Assembly (NCBI GenBank): GCA_964634815.1
Contig: CAZWMD010000012.1
Location: forward strand, 38,596 to 102,595
Reading direction: 5' to 3'
Length of the DNA: 64,000 nt
Origin: JALZVT01 sp964634815
Lineage (GTDB): Bacteria; Pseudomonadota; Gammaproteobacteria; Pseudomonadales; Azotimanducaceae
The position numbers and the translations under genes were made by a program. Every line of letters begins with the position of its first letter. Position 1 is the first letter of the stretch. Below are positions 16,332-25,070 of this stretch, one piece after another. Under the pieces are notes generated by a model that saw only the letters and a program-made list of their open reading frames with translations, did not search any database and had not been told where the DNA came from.

Positions 16332-17608
16332 TGTCTGACGCTCCAAACGTTGCACCCCAAAAGCCAGGTGCAATGGAAAAAATGATGGGTTGGGTGGATG
16401 AACGCTTTCCGCTCACCGAGACCATCGAATATCACGCCAGCAAGTACTGGGCGCCGAAAAATTTCAACTTTTGGTATTACTTCGGCATCCTCGCCTCGGT
16501 TGTTCTTGTTAATCAGCTTGTGACAGGCATCTGGCTCACGATGAGCTATGTGCCAAGCGGTGACGGTGCGTTTGCATCGGTTGAGTACATCATGCGTGAT
16601 GTCGAATATGGCTGGTTGCTCAGGTATCTCCATTCCACAGGTGCATCGGCGTTCTTTGTGGTCGTGTACCTGCACATGTTCCGGGCCCTGGCTTACGGGT
16701 CTTACAAGAAGCCGCGCGAACTGCTGTGGCTGTTTGGCATGGCAATCTTTGTTGTGCTCATGGCTGAAGGATTTTTTGGCTACCTGTTACCCTGGGGCAA
16801 CATGAGCTTTTGGGCGGCACAGGTGATTGTGTCGCTGGTTGGGGCGATCCCGGTGATCGGGCCCGACATGATGGAGTGGGTGCGGGGAGATTTCCTGATC
16901 TCTGAAATCACCTTGAATCGGTTCTTTGCGTTGCACGTGATTGCCTTGCCGCTGGTTTTGGTTGCGCTGGTATTTCTGCACATCGTTGCGTTGCACCATG
17001 TGGGCTCGAATAACCCGGACGGGATCGAGATCAAGAAAAACAAGGACGAGAATGGTGTGCCCAAAGATGGTATCGCCTTCCACCCCTACTACACGGTGCA
17101 CGATATTCAGGCGACGGTGGTGTTCCTGTTCTTGTTTTGCGCCATCGTGTTTTTTGCTCCCGAGATGGGCGGGTTCTTTCTGGAGAAGCCCAACTTCGAA
17201 GAGGCAAACCCGGTTAAAACGCCTGAGCACATTGTGCCCGTTTGGTATTACTTGCCGTTCTACGCCATGCTTCGAGCCGCTACCTTCCCGTTACTTGGTC
17301 TTGATGCCAAGTTCTGGGGGCTTGTGGTGATGGCTGGAGCGATCATTGTGCCAATGGCATTGCCCTGGCTCGACAAGAGTCCGGTGAAATCCATGCGCTA
17401 CAAGGGGCGAGCTTCAAAAATTATGCTTGCTGTTCTGGTTGGCAGCTTCTTTATTCTGGGCTACCTGGGATATGTCCCCTCAACCACTGGCCGTACTATA
17501 GCCGCGCAGTTTTTCACCATGCTGTACTTTTCGTATTTTGTGCTGATGCCCTGGTACACGCGGGTAGAAAAGACCAGTGATGTGCCTGATCGGGTGACGA
17601 TGCGATGA
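16331..17608 (+). CDS. petB: Cytochrome b subunit of the bc1 complex
   Basis: A 425-residue multi-span protein with the four haem-ligating His residues: RYLHSTGASAF and VYLHMFRAL in helix B, FFALHVIALP and ALVFLHIVALHH in helix D. It oxidises ubiquinol at the Qo site, where the signature reads PVWY instead of PEWY, a variant common in gammaproteobacteria. It is the full-length single-chain form. The start overlaps the petA stop. Confidence 0.97.
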   Translation: MSDAPNVAPQKPGAMEKMMGWVDERFPLTETIEYHASKYWAPKNFNFWYYFGILASVVLVNQLVTGIWLTMSYVPSGDGAFASVEYIMRDVEYGWLLRYLHSTGASAFFVVVYLHMFRALAYGSYKKPRELLWLFGMAIFVVLMAEGFFGYLLPWGNMSFWAAQVIVSLVGAIPVIGPDMMEWVRGDFLISEITLNRFFALHVIALPLVLVALVFLHIVALHHVGSNNPDGIEIKKNKDENGVPKDGIAFHPYYTVHDIQATVVFLFLFCAIVFFAPEMGGFFLEKPNFEEANPVKTPEHIVPVWYYLPFYAMLRAATFPLLGLDAKFWGLVVMAGAIIVPMALPWLDKSPVKSMRYKGRASKIMLAVLVGSFFILGYLGYVPSTTGRTIAAQFFTMLYFSYFVLMPWYTRVEKTSDVPDRVTMR

Positions 17609-17694
17609 TTCCGGTGCTCTTCGACAAAATGCTAGTGAACAAGCCCCTTCAAGCCCGAACTCGGGATTGCGCAGGATCAACGGGAGCGGTACGA

Positions 17695-18519
17695 ATGGCG
17701 GTAGCTACAAAAAAGCCTGGGCTTATTGGTCTGCGCAGAACTTTGCTCGCGCTCATGATGCTTTTGCCTATGACGCTTTGGGCGGCGACAGAGTCGAGCT
17801 GGCCAATGGATCCGTTTGAACCCGATTTGCACAACCAGCCATCGCTGCAAAGTGGTGCAAGCACCTACATTAACTATTGTGTCGGGTGCCACTCGCTCAA
17901 GTTTCAACGTTATGCGCGCACCGCGCAGGATCTCGGGATTCCTGAAGATTTGGCGAGCGAGCTGTTGATTCACACGGGACAAAAAATTGGCGATCACATA
18001 AAAACTGCGATGCCTGCCGAGAAAGCCAAAGCCTGGTTTGGTGGTCCGCCGCCAGACTTGACCATGGTGGCCCGAACCCGGGGCGGTGAGTGGCTTTACA
18101 ACTATCTGCGGGCGTTCTACCTCGACGAGCAACGCCCTCTTGGAGTCAACAACAAGGTCTTCGCCAACGTTGGTATGCCTCATGTGATGCTCGATCTGCA
18201 GGGAATTGTGCGTAATGGTTGCGCTCAGGTGCCACTGATTGCGCCGAACGGTGGAGAGCGCCGCGATGAACTGGTGCCAGGAAAGACAATTACTACCGAA
18301 GATTGCGACCAGCTGATCCTGGAAGAGGGTAGCGGTAAACAGAGTCCAGAAGAGTTTGATCAAACGATCTACGACCTGGTTAATTTTCTGACCTATGTGG
18401 GCGAACCCTACGCACTCGAGCGTCAACGCATAGGCGTATACGTGCTGTTGTTTTTATTGATTATGTTTGGCTTTGCGTACCTGCTTAACCGCGAGTACTG
18501 GAAAGACGTCAAGCATTGA
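17695..18519 (+). CDS. petC: Cytochrome c1 subunit of the bc1 complex
   Basis: 274 residues from ATG 17695, which has CGGGAG upstream. An ATG at 17605 would add 30 residues overlapping petB and lacks signal character. A signal peptide (LRRTLLALMMLLPMTLWAA) precedes the haem c motif CVGCH (62-66). NVGMPHVML carries the probable Met ligand. A C-terminal transmembrane anchor (VYVLLFLLIMFGFAYLL) ends the protein. It completes petABC and is followed by a terminator. Confidence 0.95.
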   Translation: MAVATKKPGLIGLRRTLLALMMLLPMTLWAATESSWPMDPFEPDLHNQPSLQSGASTYINYCVGCHSLKFQRYARTAQDLGIPEDLASELLIHTGQKIGDHIKTAMPAEKAKAWFGGPPPDLTMVARTRGGEWLYNYLRAFYLDEQRPLGVNNKVFANVGMPHVMLDLQGIVRNGCAQVPLIAPNGGERRDELVPGKTITTEDCDQLILEEGSGKQSPEEFDQTIYDLVNFLTYVGEPYALERQRIGVYVLLFLLIMFGFAYLLNREYWKDVKH

Positions 18520-18569
18520 TGGGGAGCGGATAGCCGTTCGCCTTTAGAGGCGGCGCGCTCTTTTAGCAC

Positions 18570-18597
18570 AAGCCCGCATGGTTGCGGGCTTTTGCAT
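18570..18597 (+). terminator. Rho-independent terminator after petC
   Basis: AAGCCCGCA, loop TGGT, TGCGGGCTT followed by TT and TGC: an 8-9 base pair GC-rich stem with a short T tract, 50 bases after petC. It ends the pet transcript ahead of sspA. Confidence 0.85.
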
Positions 18598-18661
18598 TAT
18601 TGCATCGAGCTGTTGAACTACTGTTTGACGTGTGTGGTGCTTAAGTTTCTTAAGAGGTGTT

Positions 18662-19294
18662 ATGAACGTTGTAGCCAAAAGATCATCGATTACTCTGTTT
18701 TCGGATGCGAGCGATCATTACAGCCACCGTGTCCGTATGGTTCTGGCCGAGAAAGGCGTCAGCGTTGACGTTGTAGATGTCGATCCGGCGAACAAGCCAG
18801 AAGATTTGATCGAGCTCAATCCATACAACACGCTACCTACGCTGTTCGATCGTGATCTGGTGCTATACCAATCAACCATCATTATGGAATACCTTGATGA
18901 GCGGTTTCCGCATCCGCCACTGCTGCCTGTTTACCCCGTTGCCCGAGCGCAATCCCGTTTGTTGGTTCACCGGATAGAGCAAGACTGGAGCCCCAAGGTA
19001 GATGTGTTGATGGACAGCAAATCCAAAGAGGCTGCTGTCACCAAAGCGCGTAAGGAACTACGCGACGATCTATTGGCAATCGCACCGATTTACGACGAGA
19101 AGCCTTTCTTCATGAGTGAGGAATTTACCTTGGTGGACTGTTGTGTCGCACCGATCTTGTGGCGGCTTGTGCCTATGGATATCAAATTGCCTGAAAAGCA
19201 AACCAGAGGCATGCACAAGTACATGCAATCCATTTTTGAGCGTGATTCGTTCCGGGCGAGCCTCACGGAAGCCGAACTGGAAATGCATGAATGA
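18662..19294 (+). CDS. sspA: Stringent starvation protein A
   Basis: A 210-residue glutathione-S-transferase-fold protein that binds RNA polymerase holoenzyme. SspA features are SITLFSDASDHYSHRVRMVL, NPYNTLPTLFDRDLVLY and the PHPPL surface pocket (in ERFPHPPLLPV). The start ATG at 18662 follows AAGAGGTG; an upstream ATG at 18632 is less likely. It overlaps sspB by four bases, the usual pair after petC. Confidence 0.96.
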   Translation: MNVVAKRSSITLFSDASDHYSHRVRMVLAEKGVSVDVVDVDPANKPEDLIELNPYNTLPTLFDRDLVLYQSTIIMEYLDERFPHPPLLPVYPVARAQSRLLVHRIEQDWSPKVDVLMDSKSKEAAVTKARKELRDDLLAIAPIYDEKPFFMSEEFTLVDCCVAPILWRLVPMDIKLPEKQTRGMHKYMQSIFERDSFRASLTEAELEMHE

Positions 19295-19743
19295 CACCAA
19301 ATCGCCCCTATCTGCTACGGGCGTTGTTTGACTGGATTTGTGACAACAACTGCACGCCCTACTTGCTCGTAGACGCAACCCTTGAGGATGTAGAGGTACC
19401 GGCGGAGCATGTGAACGGCGGCCGCATTGTGCTCAATGCCTCTGGGTCTGCCGTTGCCAATTTTGACATCTCGGATAAGCAGATCAGCTTCAATACCCGT
19501 TTTTCCGGTCGAGACACCTGGATAAATGTGCCTATGGCAGCGGTTTTGGCGATCTATGCAAAAGAGACTCAAGAAGGAATGACCTTCGCGCCTTCTGATT
19601 ATCCTGATCGCAAACAGCGTGCGGAGTATGCCCAGATCGGCGCGGACCCATCTGTTGCGTCTTCAGACGAAACCGACGAGTCTGCTGAAGTAGTAGGTGC
19701 TTCACAGGAGCCCAAGACCAATCATTTAAAGGTAGTGAAGTAG
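19291..19743 (+). CDS. sspB: ClpXP protease specificity-enhancing factor SspB
   Basis: 150 residues. An N-terminal substrate-binding domain (RPYLLRALFDWICDNNCTPYL, then NISxxA-type FDISDKQISFNTRFSG) is joined by an acidic linker to a C-terminal HLKVVK tail, which matches the ClpX-docking module of E. coli SspB (ALRVVK). It delivers ssrA-tagged proteins to ClpXP. The ATGA overlap with sspA indicates coupling. Confidence 0.95.
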   Translation: MTPNRPYLLRALFDWICDNNCTPYLLVDATLEDVEVPAEHVNGGRIVLNASGSAVANFDISDKQISFNTRFSGRDTWINVPMAAVLAIYAKETQEGMTFAPSDYPDRKQRAEYAQIGADPSVASSDETDESAEVVGASQEPKTNHLKVVK

Positions 19744-19777
19744 CCGGGGCCAAAAGCGCGCTGCAAGGGCATCAGGT

Positions 19778-20341
19778 TTAGTCGATATATTCGAAGACCT
19801 TCACAATTTTTTGCACGCCGAACACCTTTTGCGCAACCTCTACCGCCTTTTGTGCATGATCCCGCGTTAAGAGGCCCATCAGATAGACAACGCTGTTTTC
19901 GGTAACTACCTTAATCCGGCTGCCTCGAATATCACGGCGAGCAATCAGTCGAGATTTCACCTTGGAGGTGAGCCAGGCATCGTTTGAGCGAGCGACACGC
20001 GAAATCGGCCCGCTGATTTCTATCTCGTTGTGGATAGTCCGGGCCTTGCGAATGTTGGTTGCGGCTTCCAGTGCTTTGCGTTTCAGAGGTTCATTGTCGA
20101 CCTGGCCAAGCAGGAGAACAATGCCGTTGTAACTCACTGCTGACAGATGGGCTTTCTTCAGGCCGGGGTCTGATTTACGAATCTGTCGGATGACAAGCGT
20201 CTCAATGGCTTCATCATCGATAAAATTGCCCGGCGTGCGGGACTCTGTTTGACCTTTGGTGTTGGCGCAGCCGCTCATGAGGCTCAACGGTAGAGCGAGC
20301 ATGGCAACCAGCAAAAAGGGGAGACTTATCGTCTCGCGCAT
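19778..20341 (-). CDS. dolP: Outer membrane lipoprotein with two BON domains, DolP (YraP)
   Basis: A 187-residue lipoprotein: hydrophobic signal ending in the lipobox LMSGC (Cys25). Two BON domains follow, roughly residues 44-110 and 120-187, each with the pattern I..G.V.NE...A. / VYLMGLLT. DolP supports outer membrane integrity and the BAM complex in E. coli. It lies downstream of lpoA and yraN as in Enterobacteria and Pseudomonas; gmhA/diaA, often between them, is absent. Convergent with sspB. Confidence 0.92.
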   Translation of the reverse strand: MRETISLPFLLVAMLALPLSLMSGCANTKGQTESRTPGNFIDDEAIETLVIRQIRKSDPGLKKAHLSAVSYNGIVLLLGQVDNEPLKRKALEAATNIRKARTIHNEIEISGPISRVARSNDAWLTSKVKSRLIARRDIRGSRIKVVTENSVVYLMGLLTRDHAQKAVEVAQKVFGVQKIVKVFEYID

Positions 20342-20441
20342 CTAGAACTCCTTGTCGGTGTGTGAAGCTATCAGTACGTTTGGTTACGCAGGACTGCCTG
20401 TGTGATCCGATTGAACGTCTACTCCGGAAGCGGGAATACTC

Positions 20442-20804
20442 CTAAAACGCCGATTCAATCCAGTCCATTTTCGGTGGGTAGTTTGTCCCGCTAATGGCCA
20501 CAACGTCAAACTGTGCGCGATGGTTCCTGAACAGGGGATGACGCTGCAGAAAAAATTCTGCGCTTCGCTGGATGCGTCGCTGCTTAGCTTTGGTAACTGA
20601 TGCCGCGGCGCTGCCGTAACGGTTGCTGGCCCGATAGCGGACTTCGACAAAATGGAGGTTTTTGCCAGCCGCTATAATATCGAGTTCGCCCATTTTGCAA
20701 TGAAAGTTGCGCGCCACAATCGAAAGTCCCTGTTGCTCCAGAAAATTTGCTGCGGCCTCTTCGTGCTGAGCCCCCTGGTGCTGACTGGGAGAGCCCGGTT
20801 TCAC
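20442..20804 (-). CDS. yraN: YraN family endonuclease-like protein (UPF0102)
   Basis: A 120-residue UPF0102 protein with the restriction-nuclease-like core GELDIIAAG and LHFVEVRYRAS, then AKQRRIQRSAEFFL. Its role is unproven in most species; a Holliday-junction-resolvase-like fold is known for the family. The GTG start overlaps the lpoA stop (GTGA), so it is co-translated with lpoA. Confidence 0.92.
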   Translation of the reverse strand: MKPGSPSQHQGAQHEEAAANFLEQQGLSIVARNFHCKMGELDIIAAGKNLHFVEVRYRASNRYGSAAASVTKAKQRRIQRSAEFFLQRHPLFRNHRAQFDVVAISGTNYPPKMDWIESAF

Positions 20805-22774
20805 CTGGGTCCGGGCGCTACAGGGCGTTCCTGAACAACCATGGGTAGGGGCGTAAGACCTTCGCTGCCAACATACTGCCAGGCCAAATCCCTGCGCACG
20901 CGACCACCAAATTCGATGGACAGCTCTCCGGTGCCACCAAGCAGTCGCTGGTGAGGTGTGCGTAGCAGAAGATCCAGGCGGTCGGCCAGTCGATAGGCAT
21001 CTACGCCGAGGGCGTACAACGGCACCAGCCCTCCCTGGGTCACGCCAAAGGAACTTTCTACGCTTTCTTTGATGGCGCTGGGGTAAAGTTTCCAGGGTAT
21101 TTCACTGACGTTGAAGCCGCGCAGGTCGCGCAGATCTCGCTGGGCGATGCGCCTCAAGGCTTGAGACGAGGTGTATACAGGCACTTTTGAGGAAAAGTGA
21201 AATCTCAGAGCGGGTCGCAGGGCGCGCGCCTCTGGTCCGTCTAAAAACGCAACAATTGCATCGATGTCCTGTCTTGCCCGGGGTACAAATTCAAGCTCCT
21301 CGCCGAGCAGATTTTCCAGGCGTCGATGTCGAGCGCTGGATGCATCTACCAGTAAGGTGTTTCCGACAACGCTTGTGATTTGTTTAACATCCGGCGTTGC
21401 CCCCACGCCAACAACCTGACTGCTTGGCGCGCCGCGCAACAGGGCCTCGGGTTGCAGCCTTGCGGATTCAAATTCTGTTATCAGTGCGTCCTTGGCGCGC
21501 TGAGACCATTCCTGTTCGTTGTGGAGCACCACAACGCGCTCCAGGTTTTCTGCCTGGATACGTCGTGCGATGGCCCGTGCTTCGTCTTCAACGGCTAAAC
21601 CAAACTGCACAATGTTGTCATCCGCCACCACATCGTCTGGCAGATAGTTCAGCAGCAGTGTGGGTATTCTGGGTTGACCCTCTGCTGCAGAATTTGTTGC
21701 AGAGTTTGTGACAGCGTTAAGTTCGACCACGCGATTCTTGTCGAGCGGTCCAACCAGTAAATCCGCACCCAAACCATTGGCCTGTGCGAGCAGATCGGGC
21801 AGGCTGGCGCTGTGTGTATCCAGCACTGTGAGTTGTCGATCGCTGCTGCCTGCGTGCAGATGAGCGGCTACGAACCCGTCACGAACGGCTTTCCCGGCTG
21901 CCGCGAGAGGGCCAGACTGTGGGATCAATAAGGCGATGTGCTTGAAATCATCGCGGTTGGTTTGCAACGCCGCCAGCGCCGTGGGTACGGTTTGGCGCGC
22001 AGGGTGTGTGGCGTTTGCAGATTGCCAACGACCCAGGCGTTCTTTGGCGTCGGTCAGCGTAAAGGCGCCAAGCAAGGTTTCTTTGAGCTGCCACCAACTG
22101 CGTTCGATACCCGCTGTGCTGTTTGCCTGTTGCGCAACCTGACTGGCAGCGCTTTGTGATACGAGTGACCAGATCTGGTCGACGCGTTCCTGCATCGCTT
22201 TTGAGCTGCGAGGTTGGGGGCTGTTGATGAGAGCGCTGGCAGCGGAAATTGGATCGACATTTAAGGCCTGAAGGTCTTTGGCCAGCACAATATAACGCTG
22301 GTCCTGGGCGGGGTTGAGCGGTAGCAGATTGGCATAGAACGCCCGGGCTGCCGGACCGTCAAAGCGATCAATCGCCAGTTGTGTGGCCAGTGCGCCATAG
22401 TCGAACGTTTGCTCGGCGTTGAGAAGTGCAGGGTCGAGCTTGTCGAGCGCGCTGCTGGCATCTGCCGGTCTCGACTCGGCGTACAGGGCGTCTGCCGCAG
22501 CGAGCCACAGCGCTGAGCTCTCTTCAGGGCCCGCGACACCTGCGAGCTCAACCAGGGCATCAGCACTGCCCTGGGTTACCCTGTTACCTGTGGTGGGTTG
22601 CGCAGGGGGAGTGTACGGGGCGCTACCACAACCGTTCAGCAATATAGTCATCAAGAGAGCGCAGCCGAGTGCCACAATCTTTGGAGACCCGACCCCTCTA
22701 CTACGCCAGGTATTGCCTCTGGGGGTTTTTCTTTTCGTATTGATTGTCGTTATCACTGGCTTCGTCGTTATCAT
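20801..22774 (-). CDS. lpoA: Penicillin-binding protein activator LpoA
   Basis: Outer-membrane lipoprotein activating PBP1A. From ATG 22774 it is 657 residues (E. coli 678). A hydrophobic signal KIVALGCALLMTILLNGC gives lipobox LLNGC at about residue 49, after a long basic n-region. A TPR-like helical N-terminal half is followed by a periplasmic-binding-protein-like C-terminal half (IALLIPQSGPLAAAGKAVRDG, YTSSQALR). An ATG at 22831 would leave only nine bases to the divergent rsmI start; still longer frames overlap rsmI and are rejected. Order lpoA-yraN-dolP, opposite rsmI, is conserved. Confidence 0.9.
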   Translation of the reverse strand: MITTKPVITTINTKRKTPRGNTWRSRGVGSPKIVALGCALLMTILLNGCGSAPYTPPAQPTTGNRVTQGSADALVELAGVAGPEESSALWLAAADALYAESRPADASSALDKLDPALLNAEQTFDYGALATQLAIDRFDGPAARAFYANLLPLNPAQDQRYIVLAKDLQALNVDPISAASALINSPQPRSSKAMQERVDQIWSLVSQSAASQVAQQANSTAGIERSWWQLKETLLGAFTLTDAKERLGRWQSANATHPARQTVPTALAALQTNRDDFKHIALLIPQSGPLAAAGKAVRDGFVAAHLHAGSSDRQLTVLDTHSASLPDLLAQANGLGADLLVGPLDKNRVVELNAVTNSATNSAAEGQPRIPTLLLNYLPDDVVADDNIVQFGLAVEDEARAIARRIQAENLERVVVLHNEQEWSQRAKDALITEFESARLQPEALLRGAPSSQVVGVGATPDVKQITSVVGNTLLVDASSARHRRLENLLGEELEFVPRARQDIDAIVAFLDGPEARALRPALRFHFSSKVPVYTSSQALRRIAQRDLRDLRGFNVSEIPWKLYPSAIKESVESSFGVTQGGLVPLYALGVDAYRLADRLDLLLRTPHQRLLGGTGELSIEFGGRVRRDLAWQYVGSEGLTPLPMVVQERPVAPGPR

Positions 22775-22840
22775 TAACTTGGTATCTGGATTGATCTTTA
22801 ACAGGGCTCTTAACGGGGCTGAAATCTGCATGGCTGTGGG

Positions 22841-23758
22841 ATGACTGACTCTTTTAGCTCTGACACCGACTCTGAAAGTAACTCTCAAAGTAACTCTCAA
22901 CGTAACTCCCAGGTACCCAAGACTTCGGGGACGCTTTACATTGTGCCCACGCCAATTGGTAACCTGCAGGATATCACTGAGAGAGCGCGTAGTGCGCTGG
23001 CTGAGGTGACGACTATTGCGGCAGAAGACACCCGTCGATGCCGAAAACTGCTGCAGTTGCTGGATATCCCTGGTGTAAGCGTTGTGCCTCTGCATGAGCA
23101 TAACGAAGCGGCAGCGACCCCCGCGCTCGTCGCCCGGCTGCAGCAGGGTGAGGACGTAGCGCTGGTTAGCGACGCAGGCACACCGCTAATTTCCGACCCT
23201 GGACACCTGTTTTTGCGGCAGGTGTGGGCCACCAAAGGAATCCGTGTTGTGCCGCTGCCGGGACCCAGTGCCGTGCTCACTGCCTTGTCTGCCTGTCCGT
23301 TACCGTTGCACCTTTTTACATTTGCCGGGTTCTTGCCAGCGAAATCGGGGCCGCGTCAAACACGTATCCGGGAATTGCTCAGCTTGCCGGGTGCCATTGT
23401 TTTGTTTGAAGCGCCCCATCGCATCGAAGCAACACTGCTTGCGCTGTCAGAACAGGCTGGGTCGCGCAAATTGTTTGTTGCCCGTGAGCTCACGAAGCTG
23501 CACGAGCAATTACTGTTGGGGTCGCCGCAGGAGATCTTGCAGAAACTTTCTGAGACTAACGCTCTGCGCGGTGAGTTTGTGATTGTTGTGCAAGGCCCAG
23601 CTGCTGTTTCAGAAGGCCTAACCGTAGATAGTCAGCAGTTACTGTCTGCGCTGGCAGAAGAGTTGCCTCCGGCAAAGGCTGCCAGAGTGGCTGCAAAGCT
23701 TACTGGTGAGCGACGGGCCGATCTCTATGCCCAGCTGCAAAATCGCAAACCAGACTAG
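22841..23758 (+). CDS. rsmI: 16S rRNA (cytidine1402-2'-O)-methyltransferase RsmI
   Basis: A 305-residue SAM-dependent methyltransferase of the tetrapyrrole-methylase fold that modifies C1402 in the 16S decoding centre. Conserved motifs: LYIVPTPIGNLQDIT, AAEDTRRCRKLL, VSDAGTPLISDPG and PGPSAVLTALS. The only usable start is ATG 22841, which places a low-complexity tail of about 30 residues (S/N/Q/D-rich) before the fold. Part of it is coded by a 12-base tandem repeat. It is divergent from lpoA. Confidence 0.96.
   Translation: MTDSFSSDTDSESNSQSNSQRNSQVPKTSGTLYIVPTPIGNLQDITERARSALAEVTTIAAEDTRRCRKLLQLLDIPGVSVVPLHEHNEAAATPALVARLQQGEDVALVSDAGTPLISDPGHLFLRQVWATKGIRVVPLPGPSAVLTALSACPLPLHLFTFAGFLPAKSGPRQTRIRELLSLPGAIVLFEAPHRIEATLLALSEQAGSRKLFVARELTKLHEQLLLGSPQEILQKLSETNALRGEFVIVVQGPAAVSEGLTVDSQQLLSALAEELPPAKAARVAAKLTGERRADLYAQLQNRKPD
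22878..22911. repeat. 12-base tandem repeat in rsmI N-terminal extension
   Basis: AAGTAACTCTCA-type units occur almost three times in a row, encoding repeated S-N-S-Q. The unit length is a multiple of three, so copy-number change would alter protein length without shifting the frame. Confidence 0.65.
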
Positions 23759-23789
23759 CGCATCCCTGTTAAGCCCAGTAGTCTCGCCA

Positions 23790-24160
23790 GTGGAGTTAGC
23801 TAGGCAATCGCTGGCGAAACCAGACCGGTTTCGCTGGAGGAAAGTCCGGGCTCCGCAGGACAGGGTGCCAGGTAACGCCTGGGGGGCGCGAGCCCACGGA
23901 AAGTGCAGCAGAGAGTAGACTGCTGAGATGCGTTGGTTTCAACGATGTCTCAGTAAAGGTGAAAGGGTGCGGTAAGAGCGCACCGCGGGGTCTGGTAACA
24001 GGCGCCGGCTAGGTAAACCCCACCCGGAGCAAGACCAAATAGGGATTCGTTGGCGTGGTCCGCGCTGAATCCGGGTAGGTCGCATGAGGCAGCTGGCGAC
24101 AGCTGTCCCAGATGAATGATTGTCCCCGACAGAACCCGGCTTATCGGCCAACTCCTTTTT
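23790..24160 (+). ncRNA. rnpB: RNase P RNA, bacterial class A
   Basis: Catalytic RNA of RNase P. It has the conserved GGAAAGTCCGGGCTCC block near 23839-23854, GGGTGCCAGGTAACGCCTGG after it, and ACAGAACCCGGCTTAT near the 3' end. The 5' GGAGTTAGC pairs with the 3' GGCCAACTCC to close helix P1, which fixes the ends to within a few bases. A TTTTT run follows. About 370 nt, normal for class A. It sits between rsmI and mraZ, as in Pseudomonas. Confidence 0.95.
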
Positions 24161-24611
24161 CATCCACTGCTTGCTCTTTTGGCGGCGGTTGTTTGGAGCG
24201 GTTGTGGCCCGTGATCGTCCTGTATCTCGGCGCCAGATTGCGGAAAAGTGATTCGAACCCCAAATTTTCCTCTCAAAAGTGACAATTAGGCTTCCTTGTT
24301 GGGCAATTTTCTTATTTCTTAATGTGGATTCGAGTTTCTGTTTATAACGACTTCATAGTGTTTGGTTAAATACTCCCGGCGGCCACTTATAGGCTGCGGA
24401 AATGATAAAAATCCCTTATATTTCCGTTAGTTATCAGTAGGTAACGGCTTGACTCACCCTCTATACGCGGCTACGGTCGCGGTCTGGAAAATAGTGGGGA
24501 TTAGTGGGTTTATCAGGAATTTTGTGTGAAAAGTGGTCGGTTTTTCATCCTGTTACAGGGTTGAGATTCATTTTTCGTCACTAAAGTCTCCTGGAGACAC
24601 CGGTCAAAGCC
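24161..24611. other. Intergenic region rnpB-mraZ holding dcw promoter region
   Basis: 451 bases, AT-richer than its surroundings, without a gene. It holds a possible promoter TTGACT (24449-24454), 17 bases, TACGGT (24472-24477), the MraZ-type operator at 24485-24509, and an odd-centred palindrome GTCTCCTGGAGAC (24587-24599) just upstream of mraZ that includes GGAG. The remainder shows nothing I can interpret. Confidence 0.6.
24485..24509 (+). promoter_or_regulatory. MraZ operator: TGGGN boxes spaced by five bases
   Basis: TGGAA, AATAG, TGGGG, ATTAG, TGGGT: two perfect TGGGN boxes and one degenerate box with exactly five bases between each. MraZ of E. coli and relatives binds TGGGN direct repeats with five-base spacing in front of its own gene. 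Expected role: autorepression of the dcw cluster by MraZ. Confidence 0.75.
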
Positions 24612-25070
24612 ATGTTTCGCGGCATAAATAAGGTGAGCCTGGATGGGAAGAGCCGAATGGCCCTGCCTGCGCGCCTGCGCGAGACCGTGCAACAGGTGAG
24701 CTTTGGTCAATTGGTACTCACTATCGATATCCGTGAAAAGTGCCTGATGCTCTATCCGCTATTGGAATGGGAGAAAGTTCAGAGCACCCTGGCCGGGCTT
24801 GCCAATGTGCGCGATGAAATTCGCACCGTACAGCGATTATTGATTGGTCATGCCACTGACCTTGAGCTTGATGCCCAGGGTCGGGTGCTGTTGCCCCGAT
24901 TGTTGCGCGAATACGCAGAGCTCGACAAAAAACTCATCCTGCTCGGCCAAGGAAACAAGATCGAGATCTGGAACGAATCACATTGGAACGATCGTCGAAC
25001 TGACTGGCTGGACAGCGACGTTGTGCAGTCCCTGGATAGCCTTGATGAATTGTCGGGGTTCTCAATTTGA
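24612..25070 (+). CDS. mraZ: Transcriptional regulator MraZ
   Basis: 152 residues made of two AbrB-like SpoVT domains, each with the DxxGRxxLPxxLR pattern: LDGKSRMALPARLRE (about residues 11-25) and LDAQGRVLLPRLLREYA (about 82-98). It forms ring oligomers and regulates the dcw cluster it heads. A matching operator lies about 100 bases upstream. The rsmH start overlaps its stop. Confidence 0.96.
   Translation: MFRGINKVSLDGKSRMALPARLRETVQQVSFGQLVLTIDIREKCLMLYPLLEWEKVQSTLAGLANVRDEIRTVQRLLIGHATDLELDAQGRVLLPRLLREYAELDKKLILLGQGNKIEIWNESHWNDRRTDWLDSDVVQSLDSLDELSGFSI

Noticed and set aside
17677..18426. 249-codon open frame antisense to petC
   Set aside because: Lies fully opposite cytochrome c1, has no domain pattern and no ribosome binding site; a shadow of codon bias.
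22775..23101. N-terminal extension of LpoA up to 23101
   Set aside because: Would run antisense through rsmI and bury the lipoprotein signal; the 12-base repeat of rsmI gives it a spurious LRVT repeat.
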